Below are positions 12,801 through 27,800 of a stretch of 64,000 nt of DNA, piece after piece. Within the stretch, counting starts at the first letter, position 1. Every line of letters begins with the position of its first letter. Under the pieces are notes generated by a model. It made no database searches. It saw only the letters and a program-made list of their open reading frames with translations, and was not told the origin of the DNA. Source of the stretch: Siphonodentalium dalli (Eukaryota > Mollusca > Scaphopoda > Gadilida > Siphonodentaliidae). The translations under genes and the position numbers were made by a program. The stretch spans positions 213,014,151-213,078,150 of the forward strand of contig CP136065.1 of NCBI GenBank assembly GCA_032622095.1, written 5' to 3'.

Positions 12801-15800
12801 CAAAACCAGACACAAATACTAGCCTGTGCATAATATAATTATGTATAAGGTATGTGATGCATGTGCATAAACATGAAAAATGAAACATAATTCGAATAGT
12901 GGCTGCGAAACTGAAACTCAACACAATGATTTTGCGGTGGATTGATGCTGTATCACACGTAAGTTATTACATTATACGTTACCTTGGTACAACGGTAGAC
13001 TGAAATTATACCACACGTATGGCTGAAGGGGTCACTCTCACCAAAAAAAGTGCTGAAGGGTACACAGGATTTGAAAATGTGCTGAAGGGTACACAGGGGT
13101 TGTGATCGCAACTAACACCGTTACTTTAAACTGTGTTTCTGAAAGACTGGCGCCCATTAGCAGTTTGTTTTCAGTTCATTTTAATTATTCTCTAAGAGAA
13201 ATCATGGCAGATACGAAAACTAAACGTCATTTAGAATTACATTTCAAACCCTGTGTACCCTTCAGCACATTTTCAAATCTTGTGTACCCTTCAGCACTTT
13301 TTTTGGTGAGAGTGACCCCTTCAGCACTAATATGTGCCCTTGTCTTATTTCTGAAGGAAGGACGATTGTAATAGAATATGCGTTGTATACGATACGTGTG
13401 ACATTTCGGTGCATAAGACAAGTCATGTGATCAACTAGAGAATTATGTACACGTATAGGCTTTGACATCCTCCTTGCCCATATATCGATCATACAAGTGA
13501 TGTGTGAGAAGGTTATGTCACACGTAAGTGGTTAGAATATGATGTACCGTGGTGTAACGGTGTAATGTTTTCAATATGAATGCGATTCTGGGCTAAACAG
13601 AATGAGGGTGTATGTGTAGAAATCTTAAGTGAGCGATTTTATGTCACGTAGGACACACTTCTAGGACACTGCCACAATACAAGCACTTGTCCCATAATTT
13701 AGCGATATATATATGTTGATACATTAATATGTCATATATATATGTTGATACATTAATATGTCAATGAATATAATGGTTTATTACATGATACTACCCTTAT
13801 TCCGTTCCATAAACCCATTCTATAAATTGTGATATCAAACGTTCGTTTAATAACAGGAAATAATGCCAGGTGACTTTTGACTTCCGGTTTGCCGTATGTT
13901 TACATTCCGTACGCTACGTCTCCAAATACTATGTCTTCCAATATTTTCCCAACAAACACTAATGAATGAAGAGTTTGAAAAGTTATGTCATTAAATATAC
14001 TCCATTAAATACGGCAAAGAGTCTTTATTTATCTGCGACTATTTCTTTACGGGGGCAAACAACGCATAGTTACACGAAACGTCATCGCATGCCTTATATT
14101 ACCCGATGTTAGTTTTGCGTCCAATTTGATAATTTAAGTATGTTTTGTCGAAGTTATGGATCATGTAATAAATAGAATCTACAACTCGTCCCCAGTTTAT
14201 AGCCTAATTTACAAAACTCGTCCAGTAAATTAGGTCTGGAACTCGCAAAAGGCTCGATCCAGACCTAATTTACTGGAAGAGTTTTGTAAATTCCGCTATA
14301 AACTGAGGACTCGTTGTAGATCCTCTATATATTAATGGCAACGAAAAGAATTTTATCGGATGATCAAACAGTATGTGGGTATTTGATCGTTATCTTACAC
14401 AATGATACAGACAATCTCCAGCAGAGTTGTTTAAATCTTATCAACGTCTGCCTGTTTGATCTAGTATGTGTATATATTTCACAGAATGATGTAACGATAC
14501 AACAATTGGACCTATCTGGGAACGAGTTAGGACTAGATGGTGCTTTCTATCTGGCAGAGTGTCTAAATGAAAATTTTACAATTCAAGACTTGGTAAGTTG
14601 GTAAGATATAGAATACACCCATGGTAGCCGAAAATACAAAATGTTCACCATGAGTGCATGGATTGGGGTTTAAAGGTACGGTTGGCCTTGGCGGTTGGTA
14701 TCCTGTGAAAATATTTCCACCCGTCAAAAACCGCCAAAAATAGAAAGAACATCAAAATGTAGACAGACTTTGTCCATATATAAATAAGAAATATCGCATA
14801 AAGAGTATGCTATTCTCATATGTTTAACCATTGTTATGTAAACAAAAGCATAAAAAGTTACTTTTCTGGTGTTTGTTTATATTATGATGGTAAACATAAA
14901 GAGCGTTCTTTGTTGGTGAATTCCTGATATGGAACTAATAAAGAGCGTGTATGCCATATGTGTGTGATTAGCCAGTAGCATTGTGCTGTCCTATGTAACC
15001 CAATCAGGCTCGTGCTTAGGTAAAATATAGTAGGTATTTATGATAACATGCTGTTTTTATGTTTACGGTGTTTGGAACAAATATGAATATTTTCGACAAT
15101 TAAGGCCTCTTGTGCCTTTAAACCACGAGTCTTTTGGCGAGTGACTAAAACCACAATACCACGAGTGGTGAAAATGTTGTTTCTCGCGGCTTATACGCAT
15201 GTATTTTATTTATTTTAATTATTATTTTTGATTTGTTCCGCGAATTCAACTACTCCGTTGTTTACTTTTAATATATATCCTCACCGAGAGACACAGACAT
15301 GGCGCTATACGGATTGTGCGTCACTACGCTGCAAACATTTACGGCATGATGTCACTCTGTTTCTGAACCACTATTCACTTGATACAACCATTCATACGTG
15401 TCCTAGTTCAGATACCACTAACAAGCCACATTTGATTGAAATGTAGGCAATGTTCCTCATAAAAATCTAATTGAAATTATGACAACTCCCAATTTTATAT
15501 GAATGCAACATAAGAACTATTGTCTCAACTACGATATAGTTCTACTATGGGTATAAACGTTTAACACATGAAATTACGTTTGAATATTTACACCCGCAGT
15601 AGAAATATGTACCCACAGTAGGAAGCTGTATATGCACAGTAGGGTGCAAAGATGAAATTTACAAAGTAGGTGTTATACACACAATGAATCACAATAACAC
15701 AAGCAATTATGGTATAATCACATTTCATATGACCCTTACATTGGTATAATAGCAAGTGTTATGGGTGACATGTAATCGTTTTATTCAAGCTATAGTTTGG

Positions 15801-18800
15801 AACAAAGTAAAGCAAAATATATGTACCCTTTTTATAAATAATAAATATAATCTGTCGATGTTTGAAATGAGACGTGACGGGTGGTACGTCTAAAGGCGGA
15901 TAGTATAACAAACATTCGAACATTCCTTTTAAAAGGTCTATATATATCCATACAGAACTATGTTGCACATGCTACCCACTTTGCATGCATAATCTTAATG
16001 AGTACGGTTGTCATAGAAGCTAGGGATTATATTCGTGGCCATATACTATGTACAATATATTACTTATATAATGTATATCTAATATAATACCAAAGTTTTT
16101 ATTGGAGTATCTCATGCACATAGTATATACATGTATATATATATGTGTGTATTGTGTGTTCCACCTTTAAATTGTGACGTTATACAGTTGTCGCCCAGGG
16201 GCCTATACTATAGAATACATTTTTTGTAATAGCAGGCTTATTTGAGCCGTACAGAAGGTGTCGAGTACTATGGACCACTGTAATCTAGCAGCTAACGCGA
16301 TTTCTTGTAAATCACAAAAAGACGGCAAATCGAGTACTATCGACCACCGTTCGTCAAACGCGCATCTAAACATTTGTGATTTTATCAAGGGAAATTACTC
16401 TAATGATATATGCGAATGATATGGCAATGCCTATTTGTGTCAGTTGGTGAGTGATTTAGTTGATGAATAAAGGTACATAATGTGTGACTAGTTTCCGATA
16501 CTTGGGTTATTTTGACCACAATTGCGCACGATGAAAAGTAATTCCTTCGGTATCGTATGGAATATTTACCATTTTCAGATGGTTTATGTTACATAAACAT
16601 GTAACATGAAACATTTGAAATTAACGGTTTTTCGAAAAGGGTCGGCAAGCACACATATCGGTTGCCCTTCAAATGGCCACATCAACTTTCTATAGCAATA
16701 TTACCAAGGATGGAACCTGATTTGTCTAGCTAGCTTAGGGCTGGGACAGCGGCTGAAATATTAGAAGTGGGAACATCTAGACCTTAATAGTTGAAAAGGT
16801 TGAGGTACAATGCATCTGGGAAAATTCAAACCCATGATGGGGTGCGATGGCTGTTCTCTGACTTGGTTTTTTCGACCTGTGTCAAGGATGGGTGTTCATT
16901 TGGAAATTCCAATGTGGACGAACACTCCCTCGTCCAGGGTCTCCGGGGACATCCAACCTCGATTTTAAAACATATATATAGCACCATCTACTTAAACTAT
17001 ACCTAATTAATGGTACATTCCATTTATACCCAACTAAGCGGCTGAATTTAGGTCAACATATGACATTTGGTTTATAACCAACACGCACTACTACAATGGT
17101 AAGTTAAGGATCATGAGACCCCGATTTGTTCTAAGAATTCACTCATGGAACATTCTGTGCGGCACTATTGGCCAAATTAAATTGTTTAGACCACAAGGTG
17201 AATGCAGACTTCTTGAGCACACAAATGCCATGCGGTTCAAATATGTTTCATAATGTCATGGTAAATATTTGGGGTCCACTGATTCTTAACGCAACTTAGC
17301 CTGAAATTATCAGTAACTGTTTCAACACGAAATGCCACCACCCCCGATTCACCGCGTATCCGTGTACCTTCGCACAAAGATCGTTTATACGTTTTGAGCT
17401 CAAGCCCCACAACTTTAACTCTTTAATTCCGTTCATAATTAAAATCTCCTTTCAAATCCATTGAGCGTAAACCACCGCAATGGGTTAACAATTGAGATTC
17501 CGTGACTGCATTACAAAGAACATGTACCCAGCTAATCGCACTCACAATTATCCGCACGGATCATCGTCGTGGTCACGGCGTGAAAAATCAATTATGTAGC
17601 CTATGCCGTTGTAATCTAATACGGAATTTTTACAAAAATAGTATTATCGCTGTACTATAGAACCCGCTTAGCCCGTACTTTATCATTCCGTATTGCGAAT
17701 TTTTACATATTACAAAGCCGTAGCGTTCGAGTACTATGAAAACATGAACAGATGAAACTTTCAGGCCCCCTTTTTCTCCACCAAATGCAAAGATTTTCCG
17801 GTCAAGTGAATCCCGGTATATAGATGGTTCGCCAAAAAAGATCATATAAGTCATTGCATGTCAATGTATTTTGCATATAAAGAATTTTGGGCATATGTTG
17901 AGTTTCAATCTACAATGAAAGAAATACACTGATAGAAATACAGTCGAATACTATAGAACACAAAATATGTATTACAAAATTTGTAAATCACAAATTAACG
18001 CTGATATTACAAAAATTGTATTCTATAGTATAGGCCCCATGGATTGAGTGAGACACGGGGATTTTTCGCCCGCTCGAGACCTGGAATGACAGGTCGAGAG
18101 TGGCCACATATCACTGTGTCTCACGATAACAAGGGTGACAACTGTTCTGTTATTAATTAACAAATTAACACACCCATCATTTGCGCAGATATTGCCCGGT
18201 CAGTTTGCTGGTCGCATGGTGGGAATCGGTTTTGGGAAAATGGAGCAAAGCAATTTCGAAGTAGAGTGGCCATGCGGCGAAATATTCGGTTTCGTTTTAA
18301 ATGAGCGCAGATACGCAGGTAGATGTGTTAATTTCTAGAACGCTAAAATGTGAAACTAACAACTGGTAGTGGTGCAAAAATAAATTAACAACTGTTACAG
18401 ACTGTTATGCAACATAAGGATATTCTTGTGAAGTCTGAGGAATGTATAGCAGAAAGGAAATTGTCAACTGATAAACAGTAAAGAGTGGCTATTTGAAACG
18501 CATTTGCAACGTATGCGCAATTGCCTGCAGTACATACCAACTGGGTAATAAGGTTTATCTATTGTCTGCAGTACATACAACTGGGTAATAACGTTTATCT
18601 ATTTGTTCCACTGTATTTATTATTGAAATAAAAAGGTCCAATAAGAACATTACACCTTATAACGGAGTTATGTCCGTGATAACACCATTTATACATGGCG
18701 TGCTTTAATTGCAAATTAAAAACAACAATTATTTTTTGCAAATTAGCAAGCACCAGAGTTCGCTGTTGTTACGAAACAGTGGGGTTTATAAGATGAGTGT

Positions 18801-21800
18801 TTTCGGAAATTATTAGAGATATGTGAGGGGATCTCTGCATACATGTAATGACGTTATCTGACGTTAACATTAATAAGCACCGATTCGCCAATACATTGTC
18901 GTAATTTTAAACAACAAAGCAGTATAGTATTGTCACATGGTTGAAAGTTGATTAAGAATATTACATATTGTTCAAGAATCTAATCATCATTGTTTTTTTT
19001 AAGTCAGCATATGTGATACATTACTATTCATACACAGGCGAGCAACTGCCGACTAAATGTTAACAAATTAAGGCTTTCAATTAAAAATTGATTGTTGACT
19101 ATAGCATTGAAACGTTTTGGTCAAACGAAATATTCTTTGGCCACCCCCCCCCCCCCCCAATGGCAATTGGCCGTCACCGACAACACAGCTTATCTCATCA
19201 CAATTAAAGGTGGTCTATATCTTTGCAAAGATGTGCTATATAGTTACCGGAGTATAAAATATTATATTATATCTCACGTGACTTTCTCGCATTCTGATTG
19301 GCTGCACACTGCTATACTATTTTACGATATTACCCTAGTAGGATTCCTACATGACTACTATTATTTTTCTATTTATAGTAACAAACTCATTTCGCAAAAT
19401 CGGGTTGCCGCCTGAAGATACGGCCAATCTTAAACTATACCTTGTACGACAATTGTTGCAATAATGGTATATCATTAGATTTATTGGTGAATTGTAATGA
19501 TCTTACAATGTCCGATAATTGCTATACAGTGTATTTAATTGTTTGTCCGTTTAGTTGGCAAGCGGCCAGTCCTCATTTTGTAATGCCAGTGTGCGTTATT
19601 TCCGTTTTAATCGAAGTTAAGCAAGTTATCTTCTAAAATTTCGCCAAAGTGACTTTGCTAATGACGTATTTATAGAAATAAATGCATGATTCACGAAGAG
19701 ATGCTGTTAGATGTAACTAATAACATAGTTATTCTCCCCTGCCATCGTCAAAAGATTGCCGTAAATTGTAAAATCTGCAATATACTAGCTGATGTGCCCG
19801 ACTTCGCTCGGCCTATTTGGGGATTTCTTTGTGATCGCTTGTCACAAGTAATCGTTAATTAGACTCATTAAAGCTTATAACTATGCAATAAAACAATACA
19901 AACTCTCAATCTGGAATATGTGACGTTCGGAACGTAGCTATGAGAGCAGCCTAATGATCTCTATCGCTAAGGTATGTCCTGAATGGTCTGTTGTAAAAAA
20001 TAAAACAATAAAGTGTCCCATTTAATCATCTCATTTTATAATATCATATTCGAATAAAATCAATATTAATTGATAGAAGCGTTTTCGGACAGGGGTATTC
20101 GATTAATATTTATTATTTTATACCCACGCAACTTATTCAAATTTGTTATTTAAAGGGATAATCCATCTTTATGAATGTTATGTTTTCTATCTCATTGAAC
20201 TAGTATAATTTTTTTATATAAAGTACCAGCATTTAGTGGAAGTTTCATACATATGTGCTTAGATATTTCGAATTACTTATAACTATCGTACTTTTTTGTT
20301 TGTAGAACCTGAGTTCGACCTATATAGACTGTGAAGGACTTGGCTATCTAACGAATCAAGTAATACACAGTGACTGTCTACGAATCCTTAACTTATCGGG
20401 TGAGTAATTTTCGGAAATTGTGATAAAATATTGGCAAATTGGCAAATATCATAATTCTTTAAATTTCAAGCTTAGCCCTTTCTGTACTAAATGGATTCTC
20501 CCAGTCAGTTAAAACATGTACATAAGAAATTCTGAATAGTCTATTATTGATTTAGAGGGATGATAAAGCGATAAAAACAGACGACAGATAAATAAAAGTG
20601 CAGAAGGAGCCGTATTTATTGAGGGAAATGTTTAGATAATAAGTTCATCGCTTGTTGAACTTATTATCTGGACATTTCCTATGTGATAACTACTCGTCAA
20701 TTATGCTTCAATAAAGAATGAGTTAAATTATAAAGATAGAGTCGCTCCTAATCATTACAAATGTTTTGTATTCTGGAGATCAGCATCCGTCAACTAATTT
20801 ATGAAATATTTCATGAAAATGCCTAGGAAATACTTTGTGAGTTTAGAGTGGCACAATGTTCAAATCTCGCGCCTAGCTATGACCCTTGAGAATGTCGCGT
20901 TAAGGGAGCACTGGTCGGGAGTAAATTGTTATAAGTGAAAGCACTTGCTCGTGGTGAATCTTCAATTGGTCACCGCCTCACCGGAAGTCATAGTTGATAT
21001 GTTCCCAAAATAATTCCCAAAATAAAAAATAACAACAATGCGGTGTCGAATCGCAGGAGTGATGACATCGCAAAACTAATTAAGGGTACGTTCATACGCT
21101 GGCAAGTTTGCACGGTATGTTTTGCAGGCATTTCATCATAGAAAACCACATGGTGCCATAATATGAAAGTAAACGTACATATAGTATGCATCTTTACCAA
21201 AGCGAACGACATGAGAAGCCAAATTTCTGTAGTTCCACTTGTAACGGCGCAACTGACATTTGCCTGCAAATACCTGTATGATTGATTCTTGCGAGATAAT
21301 TGCATGATATTTACAGGCAAAATCCGGTAGCATCGATACAGGTGGAACTGACTACAGATATTTTACTTCTCATATAGTTAGCTGTGGGTGGGTGGTCAAA
21401 GTCACCAACAAGCAACTTTTTCCGCAACTAAAAAAAAATTCCTGCTTGTTTTTTTTAGTGTTTTGGCAATGAGACATGCATTTTCTGATAGCGCGACAAA
21501 TCGAAATTCTCTGGAAGACAAGACTTTGTGTACTTATACATCTCGTTGCTCTGACATTTATCGAACCTCTGATAAATGCATGTTTGATATCACCATGCTT
21601 CGGAAAGGCTGCCCTCTAGGTTCATATACACAAAGCTTCCATTTGACATATTCACAGTCATGCAAGCAAGATAACTCCCATGTGCGTAAATTCCGTTATA
21701 CAAGAGTAACGAGACGGGACTCGGGCCAAAACAACATCATATCAACCGATATCCCAAGATGTTGTGGACCGAGACGACTGGGTCTACAGACATCTATAAC

Positions 21801-24800
21801 CGGGTTAACTCTTTACCCAACAGAAGGGCCCTGTGCCAATGCATTCTCTTATATATGCGAGTCGACCATAGGTCGCCTCGCATATATAAGAGAATGCATT
21901 GGCTTAACACATTACAAATTATAAAATTGTTAAAGAATGTAAGAAAAAATGGTAAAAAGTGTTAAAAAAGGATTTTTTTTAGGCCAATGCATTCTCTTAT
22001 ATATGCGAGGCGACCTATGGTCGACTCGCATATATAAGAGAATGCATTGGCACAGGGCATAACTGTAACTATCACAATGTGGTCAAGGAGCCGGTTCCAA
22101 TGATATCCATATTTGTATGGTTCTATTGAGACAGACCGAAGATATTTTAGGCTCTTGAAGCTTTATTTGGCCGGTTTTGGCCGGTTTGTTGGGTAAAGGG
22201 TTAATAGTCAGTGCAAAGCGCAATGAACTAAATTAATTGTGGAATGCGATATATACACGGATGGAGTATTATTAATAATTAGAGGCTTGAATGTTGCCAT
22301 GGACTTGGCTTTAAAAATTTCAAGATTTTAGTACTGCGAGCAGGAGTTTCTGAGAATTGAAAGTAGAATGAACCATGCGATAAACACGAACTGTATGACT
22401 TCAAAGTGTCTGCAAGTACATGTAGACGTTGTTAAGTCTTTAAGCGAGGGTTGTGAGCCGGTCTGGAATAAAACAGGGCAACGTCATTATTCACCGATAA
22501 TTGTCGCAAATGGTCGATTTATATGCCGATGGAATGTTAACATCTACGCTTTTTTAAACGGATTTATAAGTTCTCTGTAAGCCCCCACCGTATATGAATC
22601 TGATCTTATTCACAGGCAATGACTTCGGATCTGCATCGGCGGACCATGTATCAACTCTGATCACGGTAAGCGTATATTTATTTGGGGCGAAGGCCCGCAA
22701 TGGACCAACAACGCCAAACTCCATACAGCGCCCTCTACGCTATCGCTGCGATATATCACTGCCACAATGAGTGTACTTTGCAGACGATAAATCTATTTTT
22801 ACACATCGTCGCGGAACTGTATTTACTACTATATAGTCACCTATTATCTTGTTTTGACCACCAAATTTTTTTTAAAGTTTGCAATAATGGTAATTCTTTC
22901 GGTATTGATAAGAACAATATGAACTGAGCCAGACATAGACAATTTTAATCCTAAAACATAAGAACTAAAAACACGTAAGAATTCCTTACCAATTAATGTC
23001 ATTATGGCAGTGGTATCTCAGCGGAGCGATGGGAGATAACTCTGCCTGGAGTTTGCAACAACGCTAGCAAAAATATCTGACTGACAGTGTTCGCGCTGGA
23101 CCGAAAAATATTGCGGTCAAAAGTCAGTGACTGCATCGTATATATTGTGTCAATAAAGGGTACATGTAACTCTTAAGACGATCGAAACGGTTTGATTATT
23201 TAATTAAGTCAATAATGTTCAATCGTCGGCATCTGGCTTCTTCCTAGTCGTGTTCGCATTCCTGTCGTCTGCTCGGGTTAGGGTCTTCTTGCGTCCTCGT
23301 AAGTTAGGCGTGTCTGCTTGTTATCTGCGTGGTTGAGTTCCAGTTGAGTTCGTCGGCCTGCCGTCTGCGTGGTTACTATCGGTGGTATTCGTCGTCCAGT
23401 CGTCTGCTCTTCTTCTCCATCGGCGCATCAGTGCGGTGTTGTTAGAAATACAAGACTGTAATGTTTACCTTGCATTCCTATCCATGGCTGCTCGTGCTGG
23501 GAAGTTGGTTAGAACTGAGTAATGGGTGTCGGTTTCCTTCTTACTAAATACACAGAGGGTATTAACGACAGCCCAGTGCATATTCACGGCGCATCAATTC
23601 TAGGCGTACCTAGGGTAATCGGGCGATCGTCATTTTCCTATGCGTCCTTTAGACTGCTCCTTTCGTCCATCGCGCTGCATTGGGTTTCAATAGTCTTCTT
23701 CTGGATATACCTAGGATAGCTTATCCGCAAATTGTGCTGTGTACTTCTGAATCTTCATGCTGCATTAGCTTTCTACTTCAGGTGGTCCAAACTGTTGTTT
23801 GCGTGTCGAACATCGTGCCTTCGTATGGTTAACAGGTGCGCGCCGATATATATGGTGAATCGAGCGGCCCCTATGAACTAAAGCTTGTCTGCTTTCTTGG
23901 GTTGAAAGTTATGTCTCTGGGGTTGTCTTGGTACATTACTCCTTCACTTTTCCGATTTAAAGTTGTTCTTGAAATCGCAAGTCCAATCCGTCGCTGCGTA
24001 GCAGGTCGATGATTTGCCGAAGTAGTTCGAAACAGCGGCATCGATGAATGAGAGGCCGCCCTTGTTCGTATGTCCGTTGGTGTCGTTGGTACGGCTGCTG
24101 TCGTGCTCTAGCGTATGTTCGCTGGCGAGTCCGGATTGGCTGTCGGTGTTCGTCCGGGTAGTAGTACCAATCGGGTTCGATGTCTATGAATGCATCTTCA
24201 GTTTCTCTGGTGAATCGAGCGGCCCCTATGAACTAAAGCTTGTCTGCTTTCTTGGGTTGAAAGTTATGTCTCTGGGGTTGGGGTGCAGTTTTGACGGCTC
24301 ATCGTGATGGACTATTATATTTCTTCGCACTTGATTCCCACAAATTAGCGTTTTCCATTTCGAAGTTTATTTTGGTTTAAATGACATTATATAGACATTG
24401 TGAATAAATACATAGCCTGAAATAAGCTACCACATCCATACTTATGGGAAATAACACAAATTATTTCGACAAAAATGAAAAACGTTGGGTTCAAACAAGC
24501 ATATAGCAGGTATCTTTGGGAATCCCAGATATTTAAGAAATAACTTATGTTTCTATTAAGGTTATTCAGTTATAACCGAAACATTTGAGACATATTCTCA
24601 GCGTTGTTCTAAAATGTCTCATTTCCTCCAACATATTTCCATAAAAGTGATTCCTTACGATAACAAATAATGTATTGTGAACAAACAAATTTCAATCGCG
24701 CATAGGTTGAAGAGAAACTTCTTTATCATAATATTCATTAGAGCACAATCCCTTTGTTACAATCGTTCCCTGATTTTTGGTAAAGCACACCAATTCCCAA

Positions 24801-27800
24801 GGCTCTTGAAGGAATAGTTCAATGATTATCCCATTGTTAGGCACACGCAACGCATTACAGACAAATCGCACGGGCGCTTCAAAGTAGGACCAGTCCGTGT
24901 TGTTTCGGACATATATCTATTCACATTCAACGGCGATCAGTTCATGTTAATCAGGTTTTTGGGCGTGGCTAACCGGCTATTGTGTCCAATCGCGGCCAGC
25001 GCACGGCACATTTCCAGTTCTATGCATTATGTGGGATCAATTGTCCTCTAAGTCGGTCAGAGCACGCGAATAGTTCTCTACCAGAATAAATCTCGTTTTC
25101 GACTCGATTGATTCTGGTAAAGAACAAATCTTGTGCTCTAACCCTTACTTGGCCAATCACTTTCTGGCATTGTTCCAAATACGCATAGAACTGTCGTCCG
25201 AACGCGTCTGTAAACGTGACCGACGCCGATTTAGGTTATTATCGAGAAATCACCGTAATTGCCAATTAGTGACGACCAATAGTTTCACGCTATTCCGTGA
25301 ATTGACAGCCTGTGATTAAATTACCCTGGGTTAATTAATTCCTGACCGCAAGACTGTGTCTCGTGTCAGTTCGCGATGCAATCATTTGATCCATAATGCA
25401 TTGCAGCTTATTGCTTACCATTCACTGACCATTGCATCAATTTCCACAGGATGCAGTCTCTATCAGAGAACTGGATCTGAGCTACAACAAACTGGACGAG
25501 GCTTCTTGTGAGGCTATTGGTCAAGCGTTAGGTTAGTTTACATGCATGTGTGCAATATAGGTACAGATCTATATTTGTATGTGTCAGAAAGGTTTGTTTT
25601 AACATATTTAATGTCAAATAATGTATGGATGAAAGGATTGGAAGACTAGTTTGGAAAAAAACTTAGGTTGACCTGCGCTCCCTATACAACACACATGTAA
25701 TCAAACATCTATTTTTTTAATTGAGATAACAGAATTTGGTATGACGGGCATCATTTGAGGATTCAAATGTGTATGATAGTTCGTACTTGGTTAAATATAA
25801 TTGGTTAAAGAATCCACGAATGGTGATTGGGTGTGTGTACATATTTGGGAATATTTTGATGGGGCATAACTTGACGATGGATATCTACTCATTGCTTTCC
25901 AAACAGCATGGCAGAGTTCAGTTGGGATATATTTATAGAGATTCACTTCTCTGCGGCAGAACACTTGGGGAAATGAGACGAGTGAGGAGATAACAATCAA
26001 GATGGATATAAACAGCCTCGATTGGAGTCCGGGTCGATACAGGGAGAGTACCACAAAACACAAAGTTTTGTCAATGGTACACCTAAATAATTGTATTCCT
26101 ACCAAGTGACTCGAAAACGGACATAGTGTATCCCCGTAAAACCCAGATTGCTTGGTACATGACTATTATTTGAAAATAAATCAATCGTTAGCTGTTTATT
26201 CACGGAATACCGTACAGCAATTCGTTATCGCTTAATCAGCCATTAACGATATTTGTCGATGACCTTAATGGGCGTAGGTCATTCTTCAATAATTCACATA
26301 ACATGTGCGCCAACTTATTTCCGGACAGCAGTATAACCGTATCTGAAACGGTGCCAACTTTGTTGATTTGAATTTGAAAAAATTTGGAAATGAAGTTTGT
26401 CTGCACATGGAGGCGTGATTGACATTTTTGAATACTCCAGACATAATTGTTGCTCGCAAATAACTTATCCAATGGTATGGAAATATACTGGAGACGCTAG
26501 ACCTGTTTGACCAATACTGAGATCAAAATAAAAGAAATAACTCGTGTTTGTTTGTTTGTTTATGACTGTACAGTTTGAACACAACTTTATTATAGGATAT
26601 GTTTTCGAACTTTACGGCTTTCACCTTGATAGCCCTAATCCAAATACGGGGTTATTTCTTCAATAGTATATATCAGCAATGATCATCAACGAATTAATCC
26701 AATTACAGGATCAAACACGAAGTTAAATAAGCTCAATCTCAAATGGAACCATTTCAGACAGAGAGGATTAAAGAAACTATGCAAGGGGCTTGACGTGAGT
26801 ATATAGTGATAATGAATATACAGTTATCTTACAATTAGATTATTTAAATTTCCCCAAAACATGCTATTAAGACTAGGCGGTTTTCGATTCCGTATCCTGG
26901 ATGGAAACAAGCCGTATCACCGATGCCAACAGCACGGTTGGTGCTCGTGGGCTGTGTGTAAACTGGCTTCGTTTGAAAGCATTTATTTACACGGGGAATT
27001 TGCATCAATTAGTTGTATTCCCCTTTACAACATCTGGCATATACATATGTCATTTTAAATCATATATGTTTGAAATGGCGAAAAACATTTCAAACATTAT
27101 GTTGTATTCATCGAAAACAGTAATGTTTTGATTTAACGTGTATGCATAAACGGTCCTATTGTAATTGATACACCGAATCGTTGATAACGTTAACCCTTTC
27201 ATGATTGGAGCTTCCTGAATTTGTGCGAAAACCCTGTGCCAATGCATTATCTTATATATGCGAGTCGACCATAGGTCGCCTCGCATATATAAGAGAAAGC
27301 ATTAGCCTAACAAATTTTGTATTATTTTTTATTATTGTTAAAGAATATTAGAAATAATGATAAAACAAAATTATAAAAATTTGTAAAGAATGTAAGAAAA
27401 AATTATAAAAAATTATAAAATGGTTAAAGAATGTAAGAAAAAAGTATAACATTGTTAAAGAGTATAAGAGAAAATGATAAAAATAATGTAAGACCAAATT
27501 ATAAAAAGAATGTTAGGTCAATGCATTCTCTTATATATGAGAGGTGACCTAGGGTCGACTCGCATATATGAGATAATGCATTCCCACAGGGTCGATAATG
27601 TTGCGCCAGCGCAGCTCCCGTCATGAAAGGGTTAAACTTCGCAGTGGCCACAGCGACGTCAACTGTGCGGTGTGCTATCTCAAATACGAAACGACATAAC
27701 TACTCTTCCAAAGTATCTTTTATTTGATATTATGTTGAACGAATTGCAAGATATATTGGTTATCACCACATGTGAGTTCCCGAGATTGATATTCGAGTCT

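Noticed and set aside
16791-17006. 71-codon ORF inside element G
   Set aside because: No transposase motif (no DDE/D spacing, no zinc finger) and too short to be an autonomous transposase.
21388-21924. 178-codon ORF on the + strand in intron 4
   Set aside because: It starts at the edge of a family K repeat and its last 40 codons are the family A hairpin. No recognised domain and no splice phase match to the host gene.
24044-24307. 87-codon ORF rich in Ser, Val and Cys
   Set aside because: It has part of the 73-bp direct repeat, no splice support and no recognisable motif.
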